DNA of 50,143 nt from Janthinobacterium sp. GW456P. GTDB taxonomy: Bacteria > Pseudomonadota > Gammaproteobacteria > Burkholderiales > Burkholderiaceae_D. The notes under the pieces are model-generated. The model was given only the letters and a program-made list of their open reading frames with translations, made no database searches and was not told the origin of the DNA. The DNA lies in the NCBI RefSeq assembly GCF_002127655.1, contig NZ_NEHB01000033.1, positions 23,200 through 73,342 of the forward strand, written 5' to 3'. The stretch's first letter is position 1. The number at the start of each line of letters is the position of its first letter. The position numbers were made by a program, and so were the translations under genes. Below, piece by piece: positions 32,832 to 41,489 of this stretch.

Positions 32832-34481
32832 ATGCGGGTCAATACGCCTATCACGCAAAATGAATACGTATTAAATGAAGGCATGACGATTGTTTCCACC
32901 ACGGATTTACAGGGAAACATCAATTACGCCAATCAGTATTTCATTGAGGTCAGCGGTTTTTCAGAAATGGAATTGCTGGGTGCGCCACAGAATATCCTGC
33001 GCCATCCCGATATGCCGGCCGAAGCGTTTGCCGACCTGTGGGACACCATCAAGACGGGCATGCCGTGGACCGGCATGGTCAAGAACCGCTGCAAGAATGG
33101 CGACTTTTATTGGGTCTTCGCCAATATCACGCCCGTCATCGAAAACGGCCGCCCGATCGGCTATATGTCCGTGCGCACCAAGCCCACGCGCGAGCAGATC
33201 AACGAAGCGGCGGCCCTGTATAAAAGTTTTAAAGATGGCAATAGCGCGAACCTGGCGATCCGCAATGGCCGCGTCGTGCGCCAGGGCTGGGCTGCCAAGC
33301 TGGCCGAGTGGCGCAAGTTGAGCCTGTCGCAGGACATCGCCCTGCATTGCATCGTCTTTGGCGTGGTGCTGGCCATTCTCGGCTGCGCCGTGTGGAATAT
33401 CGATGGCGATACGAGCACGGCCACGCGCGGCTGGCTCAGCGGCGCTGCCGCCGCCGCCGTGGCGCTGATGCTGTATTTCTGGGCCCATCTGCACAATTCC
33501 CTCGTCGCGCCGCTGGGCGACGCCATCACGGTGGCGCGCAAAATGGCCGGTGGCGATTTGACGGGCGTGATCGACAAGGTGCGCGACGATGATATGGGTC
33601 AATTGATGGCAGCCTTGCGCCAGACCAATATCAACTTGCACAGCATTATCGGCGACGTGCGCGCCAATTTCGAGGATATCCGCATCACCACGGCGGAAAT
33701 CGCCACGGGCAATATGGACCTGTCCAGCCGCACGGAATCGCAGGCCTCCAGCCTGGAGCAGACGGCGGCCAGCATGGAAGAGCTGACGTCGACCGTGCAA
33801 AACAGCGCCGACCACGTGGCCACGGCCAACGACCTGGCGGCGCAGGCGTCCACCGTCGCGGCCAAGGGCGGCACCATCGTCAGCGAAGTGGTCACCACGA
33901 TGGATGAGATCAGCACGTCGTCGCGCAAGATTCTCGACATCATCGGCCTGATCGACGGCATCGCCTTCCAGACCAATATCCTGGCCCTGAACGCGGCCGT
34001 GGAAGCGGCGCGCGCGGGCGAGCACGGCCGCGGCTTCGCCGTCGTGGCGGGCGAAGTACGCAGCCTGGCGCAGCGTTCTGCCACGGCGGCGAAAGAGGTC
34101 AAGAATCTGATCGACCATTCGATCGCCACCGTGAACGCGGGCAGCGTGCTGACCAGCAATGCGGGCGCCACCATGGCCGACGTGATCGCCTCCGTGGCCC
34201 GCGTGACGGAAGTGATGGACGAGATTTCCTCCACCACGCGCGAGCAGAACCAGGGCATCGGGCAAGTCAACCAGGCCGTCATCCACATGGATGGCATCAC
34301 GCAGCAGAATGCGGCGCTGGTGGAGCAGGCGGCGGCCGCCGCCACCAGCCTGGCGCAGCGCACCGACAGCGTGGCCCAGTCGATCGGCATCTTCAAATTG
34401 AAGGCCTCGCCCAAGCGCAAGACTGCCGGCGTGGGGCGTAGCGTGGGCGCGCCATCGCGTGCCTTGCTGAAGGCACGCTAA
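32832..34481 (+). CDS. Aer-like methyl-accepting chemotaxis protein with N-terminal PAS
   Basis: A 549-residue energy- or oxygen-sensing chemoreceptor. The cytoplasmic N-terminal PAS domain (about 10-118) contains [20 protein letters not shown] and [15 protein letters not shown], like Aer. Two membrane helices (about 169-188 and 200-218) with almost no periplasmic loop are followed by HAMP (to about 270). The methyl-accepting signalling domain has the invariant hairpin tip [33 protein letters not shown]. The ATG at 32832 follows GAGGAG; the frame continues upstream without protein-like content. There is no che operon near, so it feeds a pathway encoded elsewhere. Confidence 0.94.
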   Translation: MRVNTPITQNEYVLNEGMTIVSTTDLQGNINYANQYFIEVSGFSEMELLGAPQNILRHPDMPAEAFADLWDTIKTGMPWTGMVKNRCKNGDFYWVFANITPVIENGRPIGYMSVRTKPTREQINEAAALYKSFKDGNSANLAIRNGRVVRQGWAAKLAEWRKLSLSQDIALHCIVFGVVLAILGCAVWNIDGDTSTATRGWLSGAAAAAVALMLYFWAHLHNSLVAPLGDAITVARKMAGGDLTGVIDKVRDDDMGQLMAALRQTNINLHSIIGDVRANFEDIRITTAEIATGNMDLSSRTESQASSLEQTAASMEELTSTVQNSADHVATANDLAAQASTVAAKGGTIVSEVVTTMDEISTSSRKILDIIGLIDGIAFQTNILALNAAVEAARAGEHGRGFAVVAGEVRSLAQRSATAAKEVKNLIDHSIATVNAGSVLTSNAGATMADVIASVARVTEVMDEISSTTREQNQGIGQVNQAVIHMDGITQQNAALVEQAAAAATSLAQRTDSVAQSIGIFKLKASPKRKTAGVGRSVGAPSRALLKAR

Positions 34482-34489
34482 GACAATCT

Positions 34490-34520
34490 CCCGCCAGCGC
34501 ACCGTTGGCGGGATTTATTT
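34490..34520 (+). terminator. Rho-independent terminator of the chemoreceptor gene
   Basis: CCCGCCA (34490-34496) pairs with TGGCGGG (34506-34512), followed by ATTTATTT. The tail overlaps the stop codon (34515-34517) of the leftward lipoprotein gene, so the two convergent genes share this short 3' region. Confidence 0.75.
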
Positions 34521-34823
34521 CGGTAGCCGGTACACTTCGCCGCTGCGCACCTTCTTCACCACCCCATCCCCGCCAAATAAAATCACATATTCGCCCGGCG
34601 CGCCCGAGGCGGCCGGGTAGGTGTACATCCACACTTCATTGCCGCTGTCGAAGCGGATCGACGTGCTCTCGCCCAGCGCGGCGCGTACCTGTTCGCGCGT
34701 GCTGCTGCCCGGTTGCACCGTCTGTTCCAAGGTGGCGTAAGGTACGTTCTTGCTTGCCTGCAAGGCGCGCGTGCCGGAACAGGCGGCCAGCAGCGCCAGT
34801 GCGAAGATACCGGGCCACTTCAT
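34515..34823 (-). CDS. Small lipoprotein, BamE/SmpA-like fold
   Basis: A 102-residue lipoprotein with lipobox LLAAC (Cys15). The mature part (VQPGSSTREQVRAALGESTSIRFDSGNEVWMYTYP, then a two-strand sheet ending VVKKVRSGEVYRLPK) has the helix-strand pattern of the SmpA/OmlA family. It is not BamE itself by context. Its start overlaps the stop of the upstream gene by four bases, so the two are translationally coupled and probably work together in the envelope. Confidence 0.8.
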   Translation of the reverse strand: MKWPGIFALALLAACSGTRALQASKNVPYATLEQTVQPGSSTREQVRAALGESTSIRFDSGNEVWMYTYPAASGAPGEYVILFGGDGVVKKVRSGEVYRLPK

Positions 34824-35620
34824 GGCGCCACCTCGTCCATATAGTCAAATTCCAGCAGGGTATCGTCGGGCCAGCTGCTATCCCACAGGGGCGCGTAATA
34901 CGTGCGATCCAATAGAACCTGGCAATCGCAATACGGCAGCGAGGCGGGCGTTTGCTCGCCGCCCGCATACAGCATGGTGAACGGCAGGGCCAGGCGCCGC
35001 TCCCCATGCACGAGGGTTACGCCGAACAGGGGCCGGTCCGTGAAGAACAGATAATTGCCGTCCGGCTGCGAACACACCTTGTCTGTGCTGTACAACATGC
35101 TGGACAGCCAGGCGATGATTTGCGGATCGTTCGAGATCAGGCCGGAATCCATGCCGGCGCGGCATTCCAGGCGCAAGTCGCCCAGGCGCCGCGTGCCGGG
35201 GGGCAAGCCGGGCGTGATCACCTGCGCGCGCCAGCTCATGGTGGTGGCCTTGCGGTTGGCGATCAGCACGGCATCTTCGCGCGCGGCCTGCGCATTGCGC
35301 ACGGGGGCGAAGCTGTTGTCCTCGGCCAGCGGTAACGGGATGCTGACGGTGTCGCCCGCGATGCGCAGCTGCACGCCCGTCATGTCCACGCCGGGCTGGC
35401 GCGGCAGCAGGCGAAAGCGCAGCACGGCCTGCGGCGCCAGCGCATGGTCGCGCTCGAAGCGGTCCACGCCCTGCAGCATCTTGCGGTACGATTTGTCGAC
35501 GGGGTCGCGCGTGGCGTCCACCTTGACTTGCGGCACGGGCGTGCTTTGCGCCAGCGCAACAGGGCTGGAGAGTAGACCAGCGAGCAAGCCAGCGAGCAGC
35601 AGGGAGAGTTGAATGCGCAT
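34820..35620 (-). CDS. Exported protein of unknown function
   Basis: A 266-residue secreted protein. The signal peptide is MRIQLSLLLAGLLAGLLSSPVALA; the mature protein starts QSTPVPQ. It is mostly beta-like and contains four cysteines, including a CDC motif (YCDCQVLLDRTYYAPLWD). I recognise no domain. It is coupled to the downstream lipoprotein through a four-base overlap. The acidic C-terminus ends EFDYMDEVAP. Confidence 0.75.
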   Translation of the reverse strand: MRIQLSLLLAGLLAGLLSSPVALAQSTPVPQVKVDATRDPVDKSYRKMLQGVDRFERDHALAPQAVLRFRLLPRQPGVDMTGVQLRIAGDTVSIPLPLAEDNSFAPVRNAQAAREDAVLIANRKATTMSWRAQVITPGLPPGTRRLGDLRLECRAGMDSGLISNDPQIIAWLSSMLYSTDKVCSQPDGNYLFFTDRPLFGVTLVHGERRLALPFTMLYAGGEQTPASLPYCDCQVLLDRTYYAPLWDSSWPDDTLLEFDYMDEVAP

Positions 35621-35669
35621 GGCTCGATGCTACGCTTTTTTACGCAGCAGCCACGCACGGGTGGGCCTA

Positions 35670-36029
35670 TCAGTACTCGCTGTATTTGCGCGCATCGCCG
35701 CGCACCTGCCGCGCCGGGTATTTCTGCGCATTGAGTTCCATTTTCTCCAGCACGGCCGCGTGCAGGTCGACGCCGCTCTTGTCGGCCAGGCGCACCAAAT
35801 ACATCAGCACGTCGGCCAGCTCGTGGCGGATGCCCGCGCGCTTGGCCTCGTCCAGCTCGGCATCGGCGCCCGTGGGCAGCCACTGGTAGTGCTCGGCCAG
35901 TTCCGCCACTTCCACGGACAGGGCCATGGCCAGGTTTTTCGGCGTGTGGAACTGGTCCCAGTCGCGTTCGTCGGCAAAGGCGCGCAGGCGCGCGCGGATG
36001 TCGAGCAGGCTGTCGGCGGGCCCGTTCAT
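35670..36029 (-). CDS. MazG-like nucleotide pyrophosphohydrolase (dCTPase-like)
   Basis: A 119-residue all-alpha NTP pyrophosphohydrolase related to the RS21-C6/dCTPP1 group, which removes non-canonical or excess dNTPs. Key features are RDWDQFHTPKNLAMALSVEVAELAEHYQW, with metal ligands Glu40 and Glu43, and RHELADVLMYLVRLAD, with Glu70 and Asp73: the E-x2-E/E-x2-D pattern. The ATG at 36029 overlaps the GNAT gene's stop by four bases. The open frame runs on upstream, but that part is antisense to the GNAT frame and has no protein character. Confidence 0.88.
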   Translation of the reverse strand: MNGPADSLLDIRARLRAFADERDWDQFHTPKNLAMALSVEVAELAEHYQWLPTGADAELDEAKRAGIRHELADVLMYLVRLADKSGVDLHAAVLEKMELNAQKYPARQVRGDARKYSEY

Positions 36030-36487
36030 GCGGCCGCCTGCAGCGGTTTTTCCATGAAGACACTGAATGGATCGTCGGGATAGTCGCCGTACGGGCCGCG
36101 CCGCTGGTAGCCGTGGCGCGCGTACAGGGCGATGGCGTCGGGCTGGTGAATGCCCGTCTCCAGGGTCAGCAAGCGGCAGCCGCGCGCCAGCGCCTGCTCT
36201 TCGAGCAGCGCCAGCAGGCGCCTGGCCAGGCCCAGGCCGCGGCTGTCCGGGTGCACGTACATGCGCTTGAGTTCGCCAAAGGCTGGGGTGACGACGATGG
36301 CGCCGCAGGCGCGCGCCGCGCCCGCCGCATCGCGGGCGACGGCAAATAGCAGGGTTTCCGGCGGCAACGATGCCAGGTCCAGCGAGTAGACGCACTCGGC
36401 CGGATACAGCGTTTGTTGATATGCATCAAGCTCGGCGATCAGGGTTTGCACGTCCGCTTGCTGCGGCGATTCCAGGTGAATTTGCAT
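36026..36487 (-). CDS. GNAT-family N-acetyltransferase
   Basis: A 153-residue GNAT acetyltransferase using acetyl-CoA. The signature motif A is GELKRMYVHPDSRGLGLARRLLALLEEQALARG; motif B follows as LLTLETGIHQPDAIALYARHGYQRRGPYGDY. This resembles the PhnO/Tabtoxin-resistance-like subgroup, but the substrate is not determinable. The ATG at 36487 is preferred; a GTG at 36499 is possible. It is translationally coupled to the downstream pyrophosphohydrolase (four-base overlap). Confidence 0.9.
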   Translation of the reverse strand: MQIHLESPQQADVQTLIAELDAYQQTLYPAECVYSLDLASLPPETLLFAVARDAAGAARACGAIVVTPAFGELKRMYVHPDSRGLGLARRLLALLEEQALARGCRLLTLETGIHQPDAIALYARHGYQRRGPYGDYPDDPFSVFMEKPLQAAA

Positions 36488-36523
36488 GGGGGAAAGCACG
36501 TTGACTGAGATTCCCCCATGGTA

Positions 36524-37966
36524 TCACCGCGGCCGCGCCAGGCGCATCGTCAAGCCGATGGGCGACATCACAAACCCCATCAGTTCCTGCGCCTCGCCGC
36601 CATCGGGCGTGTCGACGCCAGCGATGTCGAAGCTGCCCAGCAGCATGGCCATGGCAATCTTGATTTCCAGCAAGGCCAGATAGCGGCCCGGGCACGTGCG
36701 CAAGCCGGCGCCGAAGGGCATCGACGCGCGCTTGTTATTGGCCTCGCCGCTGTCGGCCAGCCAGCGCTCGGGCTGGAAGGCCTGCGGGTCGGGAAAGTGC
36801 GCATCCGATACGGTGTCGTTGCGCATCACGCACCAGACGAGAGTGCCGGCCGGCACGGCGATGTCGGCGATGACCGTGTCGCGCAGCGCCTCGACGGGCA
36901 GGAAGGGCGCCACGGGTTTTAGACGCATGGCTTCGCTGGCGCAGGCGCCCAGGTAATCGAGGCTATCCATCTGCTCGATCGTGAAATGGGCCGCGCCGGG
37001 CGCCAGGCGCCGTACTTCCTCGCGCGCCCGCGCCAGGCATGCCGGATGGCGTTGTAGCAGGTAAATCATCCAGGACACCGTGTTGGCCGTCGTATCCTCG
37101 CCCGCCAGCAGCATGGTCAGCACATTGCCGGCCACGTTGCGGTCCGTCACGCCGCTGCCTTCCAGGTCGGCGGCGGCGATCATGGCTTCGAGCAGGTTGG
37201 GCGGACGCGCGCGGCGCGCCGGGTCGTGCGCCATGCGCGCGCGCGCCTGCTGCACCAGGTCCGCCACGGCGGCGGAGAGAGCGGCCACGTCGCGGTCCAG
37301 CCGGCGGTCGATGGGCAGCTTGATGTAGCGCCAGTACGGGAACATGGACAGGCTGCGCCGCGCCACGGCGGGCAGGATGTCGTCCATGTGGCGCTGGATC
37401 ACGTCTTCGCCCGATTCGAGCGTATTGACTTCCGTGCCGAAGGCCAGGCCGGCGATGATGTCGACCGTGTAGCGTTTCAGGTCGCCATCGAGGTCGATCG
37501 CCTGGCCTTGCGTGGCGGCCAGATGCCAGCGCCGTTGCAGGCGCTGCGCCACCGTCACCAGCGCCGGAAAATACGCCTTGATGGCGCCCGGCGCCATGCC
37601 GGCCATGACCATGCGGCGCTGGTTGCGCCACTCCGTGCCCTCGGCCAGGAACAGGCCGGGGATGCCGCCCATTTCCTCGGAGACGACGGAACTGCTCAGG
37701 GGACGGCGAAAACCGTCGGGACGGTCGCGCAGCACGGCGCCGACGGCCTCGCTGTCGGCCACCACCAGTACCAGGGTGCGGCCGAACCAGGCGCGCATGA
37801 AGGGGCCGTAGCGCTGCACCCACTCTTCCACGTCGCGGTGGATGCGCGTGAGCTTGAGCTGCAGGCTGTTGCCGACGATGGGCAGGGCGAAGGGCCCCGG
37901 CAGGCGGCGGATCTGGCGCAGGGGTGTGGCGACAGCGGGCGTGGCGGCGTGGTCGAGCGGCGGCAT
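36524..37966 (-). CDS. Cytochrome P450
   Basis: A 480-residue soluble-looking P450 monooxygenase. The I-helix motif is AGEDTT (288-293), the K-helix ExxR is EAMR (345-348), and the heme loop FGAGLRTCPGR has ligand Cys425. The Pro-rich start (RLPGPFALPIVGN) resembles eukaryote-like CYP102/CYP4-type bacterial P450s rather than short camphor-type ones. No membrane anchor, reductase or ferredoxin gene is near, so electron donors are encoded elsewhere. AGGAG lies six bases upstream of the ATG at 37966, which favours this start over the ATG at 37972. Divergent from an AraC regulator. Substrate unknown. Confidence 0.93.
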   Translation of the reverse strand: MPPLDHAATPAVATPLRQIRRLPGPFALPIVGNSLQLKLTRIHRDVEEWVQRYGPFMRAWFGRTLVLVVADSEAVGAVLRDRPDGFRRPLSSSVVSEEMGGIPGLFLAEGTEWRNQRRMVMAGMAPGAIKAYFPALVTVAQRLQRRWHLAATQGQAIDLDGDLKRYTVDIIAGLAFGTEVNTLESGEDVIQRHMDDILPAVARRSLSMFPYWRYIKLPIDRRLDRDVAALSAAVADLVQQARARMAHDPARRARPPNLLEAMIAAADLEGSGVTDRNVAGNVLTMLLAGEDTTANTVSWMIYLLQRHPACLARAREEVRRLAPGAAHFTIEQMDSLDYLGACASEAMRLKPVAPFLPVEALRDTVIADIAVPAGTLVWCVMRNDTVSDAHFPDPQAFQPERWLADSGEANNKRASMPFGAGLRTCPGRYLALLEIKIAMAMLLGSFDIAGVDTPDGGEAQELMGFVMSPIGLTMRLARPR

Positions 37967-38000
37967 GGACATCTCCTGACGATACGGTGAAAGTGCGAGG

Positions 38001-38012
38001 ATTGCTTGCAAT
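38001..38012. promoter_or_regulatory. Small dyad in the P450/AraC divergent region
   Basis: ATTGC-TT-GCAAT at 38001-38012 lies in the 126-base region between the divergent starts and within an A/T-rich patch. It is a candidate operator, weak because it is short. Confidence 0.3.
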
Positions 38013-38092
38013 ATTAATCACACTCTAAGCGATTCCGGCGCGCTTGTCTTGAACGTTTACGACAGCGTGGCGCGGCGAAAAATCCCGCTACA

Positions 38093-38971
38093 ATGGCCGG
38101 CATGGCTTCCACACCGATTCCCGCCCCTGTCCCCGTCACGCGCCTGATCGCGCCGCGCGCCGCGCTCGCTTCCTGCGTGCGCGCCATCCTCGTGCGCGAC
38201 ACCACGGGCTGCGCGCCCTTGCCGCCGGCGCAGCGCCTGAACCGCTTTCCCGCCGCGCCCATGTGCAGCATCATCTGGACCGTCGCCGGCGACGTGGAGG
38301 CGGCCGGGCCGGGCCTGTCGCTGCCGGACGTGCGCATGCCGCCCGCGCTGTTCGGCGGCCCCCGTTCGTATCCGCTGGTCAGCTACAACCCCGGCCCCGT
38401 GCATTCCTTTGTCGTGATGTTTTATCCGGCCGCCCTGCATGCGTTGACGGGCGTATCGATGGATGCCTTGCTGGACCAGTTCCGCCCCCTGGGCGCGCTG
38501 TTCGATGCCGACTGGCTGGCCCTGTCGGATGCCGTGCTGGCCGCGCCCGACGACGCGGCCCGCGTCAGGCTGGTGGAGGATTTTCTGGCGCCGCGCTGGC
38601 AGCTGGCGCGCAAGAACGGCGACCATGCGGCCGGCGCCATTCAGGACTGGGTGCGCCGGCTGGGCGTGCAGGCCGCATCGACGGGTCTGGCCAGTAGCGC
38701 GCGCCATATCGAGCGCCGCATCAAGGCCTGGGCCGGCCAGCCCATGCGCACCTTGCGCCGCATGCGCCGCGCGGAACAGCTGTTCCTCGACGAGCGCGGC
38801 GCCATCCTGCAGGGCACGGCGTCCTGGTCCGACGTCGCCGCCAGCGGCGGCTACGCCGACCAGGCCCATTTCTGCCGCGAGACGCGCGAAATCACGGGTT
38901 TGAGCCCCACCGAGCTGGCGCGCGCCATCCGCGACGACGAGAGTTACTGGGTCTACCGCATATGGGCGTAG
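38093..38971 (+). CDS. AraC-family transcriptional regulator
   Basis: A 292-residue regulator. The N-terminal half (about 15-190) is a small-molecule-sensing domain without a recognised name; the C-terminal AraC-type HTH (about 200-285) includes STGLASSARHIERRIKAWAGQPMRTLRRMRRAEQ and WSDVAASGGYADQAHFCRETREITGLSPTE. It is divergent from the P450 and may control it (inference). The start is ambiguous: ATGs at 38093 and 38102 both lack a clear Shine-Dalgarno sequence. The TAG stop (38969-38971) is made by the first bases of REP copy C. Confidence 0.88.
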   Translation: MAGMASTPIPAPVPVTRLIAPRAALASCVRAILVRDTTGCAPLPPAQRLNRFPAAPMCSIIWTVAGDVEAAGPGLSLPDVRMPPALFGGPRSYPLVSYNPGPVHSFVVMFYPAALHALTGVSMDALLDQFRPLGALFDADWLALSDAVLAAPDDAARVRLVEDFLAPRWQLARKNGDHAAGAIQDWVRRLGVQAASTGLASSARHIERRIKAWAGQPMRTLRRMRRAEQLFLDERGAILQGTASWSDVAASGGYADQAHFCRETREITGLSPTELARAIRDDESYWVYRIWA

Positions 38972-39069
38972 GTCGGATTAGTGCGGCCGCAGGCCGCGCG
39001 TAATCCGACAACACTGTTGCAAGACGCTGGTGTCGGATTACGCGGCGTACCGCCGCTAATTCGACCTAC
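38968..39069. repeat. REP pair (BIME-like), copy C
   Basis: Units at 38968-39009 and 39032-39069, with GTAGGTCGG at the outer ends and CGTAATCCGAC/GTCGGATTACG inside. The linker resembles that of copy B. Both outer GTAGGTCG ends provide TAG stop codons to the converging AraC gene and acetolactate synthase gene. Confidence 0.9.
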
Positions 39070-40826
39070 CGCTCCTTGTACACCTGTCCCTTGGACAAGG
39101 TCATCTCATGGTGGCCCGCGCCGGGCGCCAGCATGGGGAAGCAGTTTTCCGCGCCATGCACGCGCACGTCGAGGAAGTAGGGGCCTTCCGACGCCAGGCA
39201 GGTAGTTAATGCCGCGTCGAGTTCGTCGCGCCGGCTCACCGTGTGCGCCTGCCAGCCGAAGGCGCGCGCCAGGGCGACGAAATCGGGCAGCGCTTCGGTG
39301 TAGCTGTGGCTGTAGCGCCCGCCGTGTATGAGTTCCTGCCACTGGCGCACCATGCCCATGTAGCCATTGTTCGACAGCACCACTTTCACGGGCAGGCGGT
39401 GCTGCACGGCCGTGGCCAGTTCCTGGATATTCATCAGGATCGACGCGTCGCCGCTGACGCACACGACGCGCTTGCCGGGATGCGCGATCTGCGCGCCGAG
39501 GGCGGCCGGCAAGCCGTAGCCCATGGTGCCGGCGCCGCCCGAGGTCAGCCAGCGGCGCGGCTGCTCGAAGCGCAGATGCTGCGCCGCCCACATCTGGTGC
39601 TGGCCCACGTCGGTGGAAACGATGGCGTCGCCGCCATCCATGCTGTCCAGCGCCGCCTGCAGCCGCCGCATCAGCGCCTGCGGCGCGATGACGCCGGGTG
39701 TGTCGTCGAAGGCCAGGCTGTCCTGCGCGCGCCAGCCGTCGATGCGCTGCCACCACGGCTGGCGGTCGGCCAGCAAGCGCCCGCGCAGCTGCGCCAGCAG
39801 GGTGGCCAGCACGGGCGCGCAGTCGCCGCGCAGGGCCACGTCGGCGCGCACCACCTTGCCGATCGACGCCGGGTCGATATCGACGTGGATGATTTTCGCA
39901 CCGGGGCTGAAGGCGTCCAGGCGGCCCGTCACGCGGTCGTCGAAGCGGGCGCCCACGCAGACGATCAAGTCCGCGTGGTGCATGGCCAGGTTCGCTTCCG
40001 GCGTGCCGTGCATGCCCAGCATGCCGAGGAAGGCCGGGTGCGAGGCGGGAAAGGCGCCCAGGCCCAGCAGGGTCAAGGTGCAGGGCGCGGCCGCCAGTTT
40101 CACCAGCTGGGCGAAGGCGGCGCAGGCATCGGGGCCGGAATTGACGAGGCCACCGCCGCCATAGAACACGGGCTGGCGCGCGGAGGCGATCAGGCTGGCG
40201 GCCCGTTCCAGGTCGGCGTCGTCGGGCAGGGGCGCCACTGCCGGCGTGCGGCGGGCCGGCGGCGCCGTTTCTTCGACGGGCGCCAGTTGCAGATCCTTGG
40301 GAAAATCGACCAGCACGGGGCCGGGCCGGCCTTGCGTCGCCTGCGCGTACGCCTCGCGCGCGACGGCGGCCGTTTCATCCGCCGTGCGGATTTGCCGGTT
40401 CCACTTGGTGACGGGGCGCGAAATGCCCAGCGCGTCGCATTCCTGGAAGGCGTTCGTGCCGATGCTGGTGGTGGCCACCTGGCCGCTGATGCAGATGACG
40501 GGAACCGAATCGCACAGGGCATCGAGCAAGCCCGTGGTGGTATTGCTCATGCCGGGGCCGGACGTGACGAAGACGACCCCGGGCCGGCCCGTGCTGCGTG
40601 CATAACCTTCGGCCGCGTGCACGGCCGCCTGTTCGTGGCGCACCAGCACATGGCGCAGGCGGGGCTGGGCGTGCAGCGCGTCGTACAGGGGCAGCACGGC
40701 GCCGCCCGGGTAGCCGAAGACGGTGTCGACGCCCAGCGCCAGCAGGGTGTCGATCAGGGTGCTGGCGCCGTTGCGCGGCGCAAGATCGGGGGCGGGAGCG
40801 AGGAGGGGAGCGGGATCGGGTTTCAT
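39066..40826 (-). CDS. Acetolactate synthase large subunit
   Basis: Thiamine-diphosphate enzyme condensing pyruvate (or pyruvate with 2-oxobutyrate) in branched-chain amino-acid synthesis; 586 residues. The catalytic Glu65 is in [18 protein letters not shown]. The ThDP-Mg motif starts [12 protein letters not shown] and ends at [24 protein letters not shown] is typical of the anabolic, FAD-containing IlvB/IlvG/IlvI type rather than catabolic AlsS. The N-terminus has an extra Pro/Ala-rich 18 residues. No small regulatory subunit gene is adjacent. It is divergent from an Lrp-family gene. The stop is supplied by REP copy C. Confidence 0.93.
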   Translation of the reverse strand: MKPDPAPLLAPAPDLAPRNGASTLIDTLLALGVDTVFGYPGGAVLPLYDALHAQPRLRHVLVRHEQAAVHAAEGYARSTGRPGVVFVTSGPGMSNTTTGLLDALCDSVPVICISGQVATTSIGTNAFQECDALGISRPVTKWNRQIRTADETAAVAREAYAQATQGRPGPVLVDFPKDLQLAPVEETAPPARRTPAVAPLPDDADLERAASLIASARQPVFYGGGGLVNSGPDACAAFAQLVKLAAAPCTLTLLGLGAFPASHPAFLGMLGMHGTPEANLAMHHADLIVCVGARFDDRVTGRLDAFSPGAKIIHVDIDPASIGKVVRADVALRGDCAPVLATLLAQLRGRLLADRQPWWQRIDGWRAQDSLAFDDTPGVIAPQALMRRLQAALDSMDGGDAIVSTDVGQHQMWAAQHLRFEQPRRWLTSGGAGTMGYGLPAALGAQIAHPGKRVVCVSGDASILMNIQELATAVQHRLPVKVVLSNNGYMGMVRQWQELIHGGRYSHSYTEALPDFVALARAFGWQAHTVSRRDELDAALTTCLASEGPYFLDVRVHGAENCFPMLAPGAGHHEMTLSKGQVYKER

Positions 40827-40833
40827 GGGTCTA

Positions 40834-40857
40834 TTTTCTGCTTGCCGTGGCAGAAAA
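40834..40857. promoter_or_regulatory. Inverted repeat upstream of the acetolactate synthase gene
   Basis: TTTTCTGC (40834-40841) and GCAGAAAA (40850-40857) are perfect 8-base arms with an 8-base spacer, starting seven bases before the ATG of the leftward gene. It could be an operator or a leader hairpin that blocks translation initiation. Confidence 0.5.
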
Positions 40858-40890
40858 GGCTGCTGGTTTTCTCGTATAAAATGTCAAATT

Positions 40891-40905
40891 CAGCAAAATT
40901 TGCTG
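40891..40905. promoter_or_regulatory. Lrp-type binding site
   Basis: CAGCAAAATTTGCTG matches 14 of 15 positions of the E. coli Lrp consensus YAGHAWATTWTDCTR; only position 8 differs. It is a perfect 7-base dyad. It lies 20 bases before the Lrp-family gene and 65 bases from the divergent acetolactate synthase start. Confidence 0.65.
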
Positions 40906-40925
40906 TGAAATAAGGATGTGACAGA

Positions 40926-41387
40926 ATGAAACTGGATAAATTCGACCTCGCCATCCTGACGGCGCTGCAGCAGGATGCCCGCATCAGCCTGCACGACCTG
41001 AGCGCCAAGGTGGGCCTGACCTCGTCGCCGTGCTGGGCGCGCATCAAGCGCATGGAAGACGATGGCGTCATCGAGGGCTATACGGTGAACGTCAACGCGG
41101 CCAAGGTGGGACTGGCCGACACCGTCATCGTGCAAGTCACCCTGGACGACCATTCCGACCAAGCCCTGTTCGAATTCGGCCACGCGCTGGCGATGATCCC
41201 GGAAGTGCTGGAAGCGTTTCTCGTCTCCGGCGACTACGATTACTATTTGCGCATCGCGGTGAGCGACACGCGCGACTACGAGCGCTTGCTGCGCGAACGC
41301 CTGTATAAAATCCCCGGCATCCGCCACAGCAAATCGAGTTTTGTGCTGCGCCAGCTCAAACAGAGCTACCTGCCCTTGCAGCGCTAA
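40926..41387 (+). CDS. Lrp/AsnC-family transcriptional regulator
   Basis: A 153-residue feast/famine regulator. The N-terminal winged HTH (about 5-60) reads LDKFDLAILTALQQDARISLHDLSAKVGLTSSPCWARIKRMEDDGVI. The C-terminal RAM domain (about 68-150) has VIVQVTLDDHSDQALFEF and the effector-loop region VSGDYDYYLRIAV. It likely binds an amino acid (leucine or another) and acts on the divergent acetolactate synthase gene and on itself, given the Lrp-type box at 40891. It is the divergently encoded kind, not necessarily the global Lrp. A terminator follows closely. Confidence 0.94.
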   Translation: MKLDKFDLAILTALQQDARISLHDLSAKVGLTSSPCWARIKRMEDDGVIEGYTVNVNAAKVGLADTVIVQVTLDDHSDQALFEFGHALAMIPEVLEAFLVSGDYDYYLRIAVSDTRDYERLLRERLYKIPGIRHSKSSFVLRQLKQSYLPLQR

Positions 41388-41394
41388 CTTTGTT

Positions 41395-41423
41395 ACTCCC
41401 TCGCTGCACGGCGGGAGTTTTTC
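41395..41423 (+). terminator. Rho-independent terminator of the Lrp-family gene
   Basis: ACTCCC (41395-41400) pairs with GGGAGT (41413-41418) and is followed by TTTTT. It begins seven bases after the gene ends. Confidence 0.75.
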
Positions 41424-41489
41424 CCTAGCCCATCCCCCGGTGGCTGTCCGATACTGGACAGTAATTAATAAAATACAACGGGGATACGC

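Noticed and set aside
35670..36395. A longer (241-residue) reading of the pyrophosphohydrolase frame
   Set aside because: The upstream 122 residues run through the GNAT gene and are not protein-like; the ATG at 36029 with a four-base overlap is the natural start.
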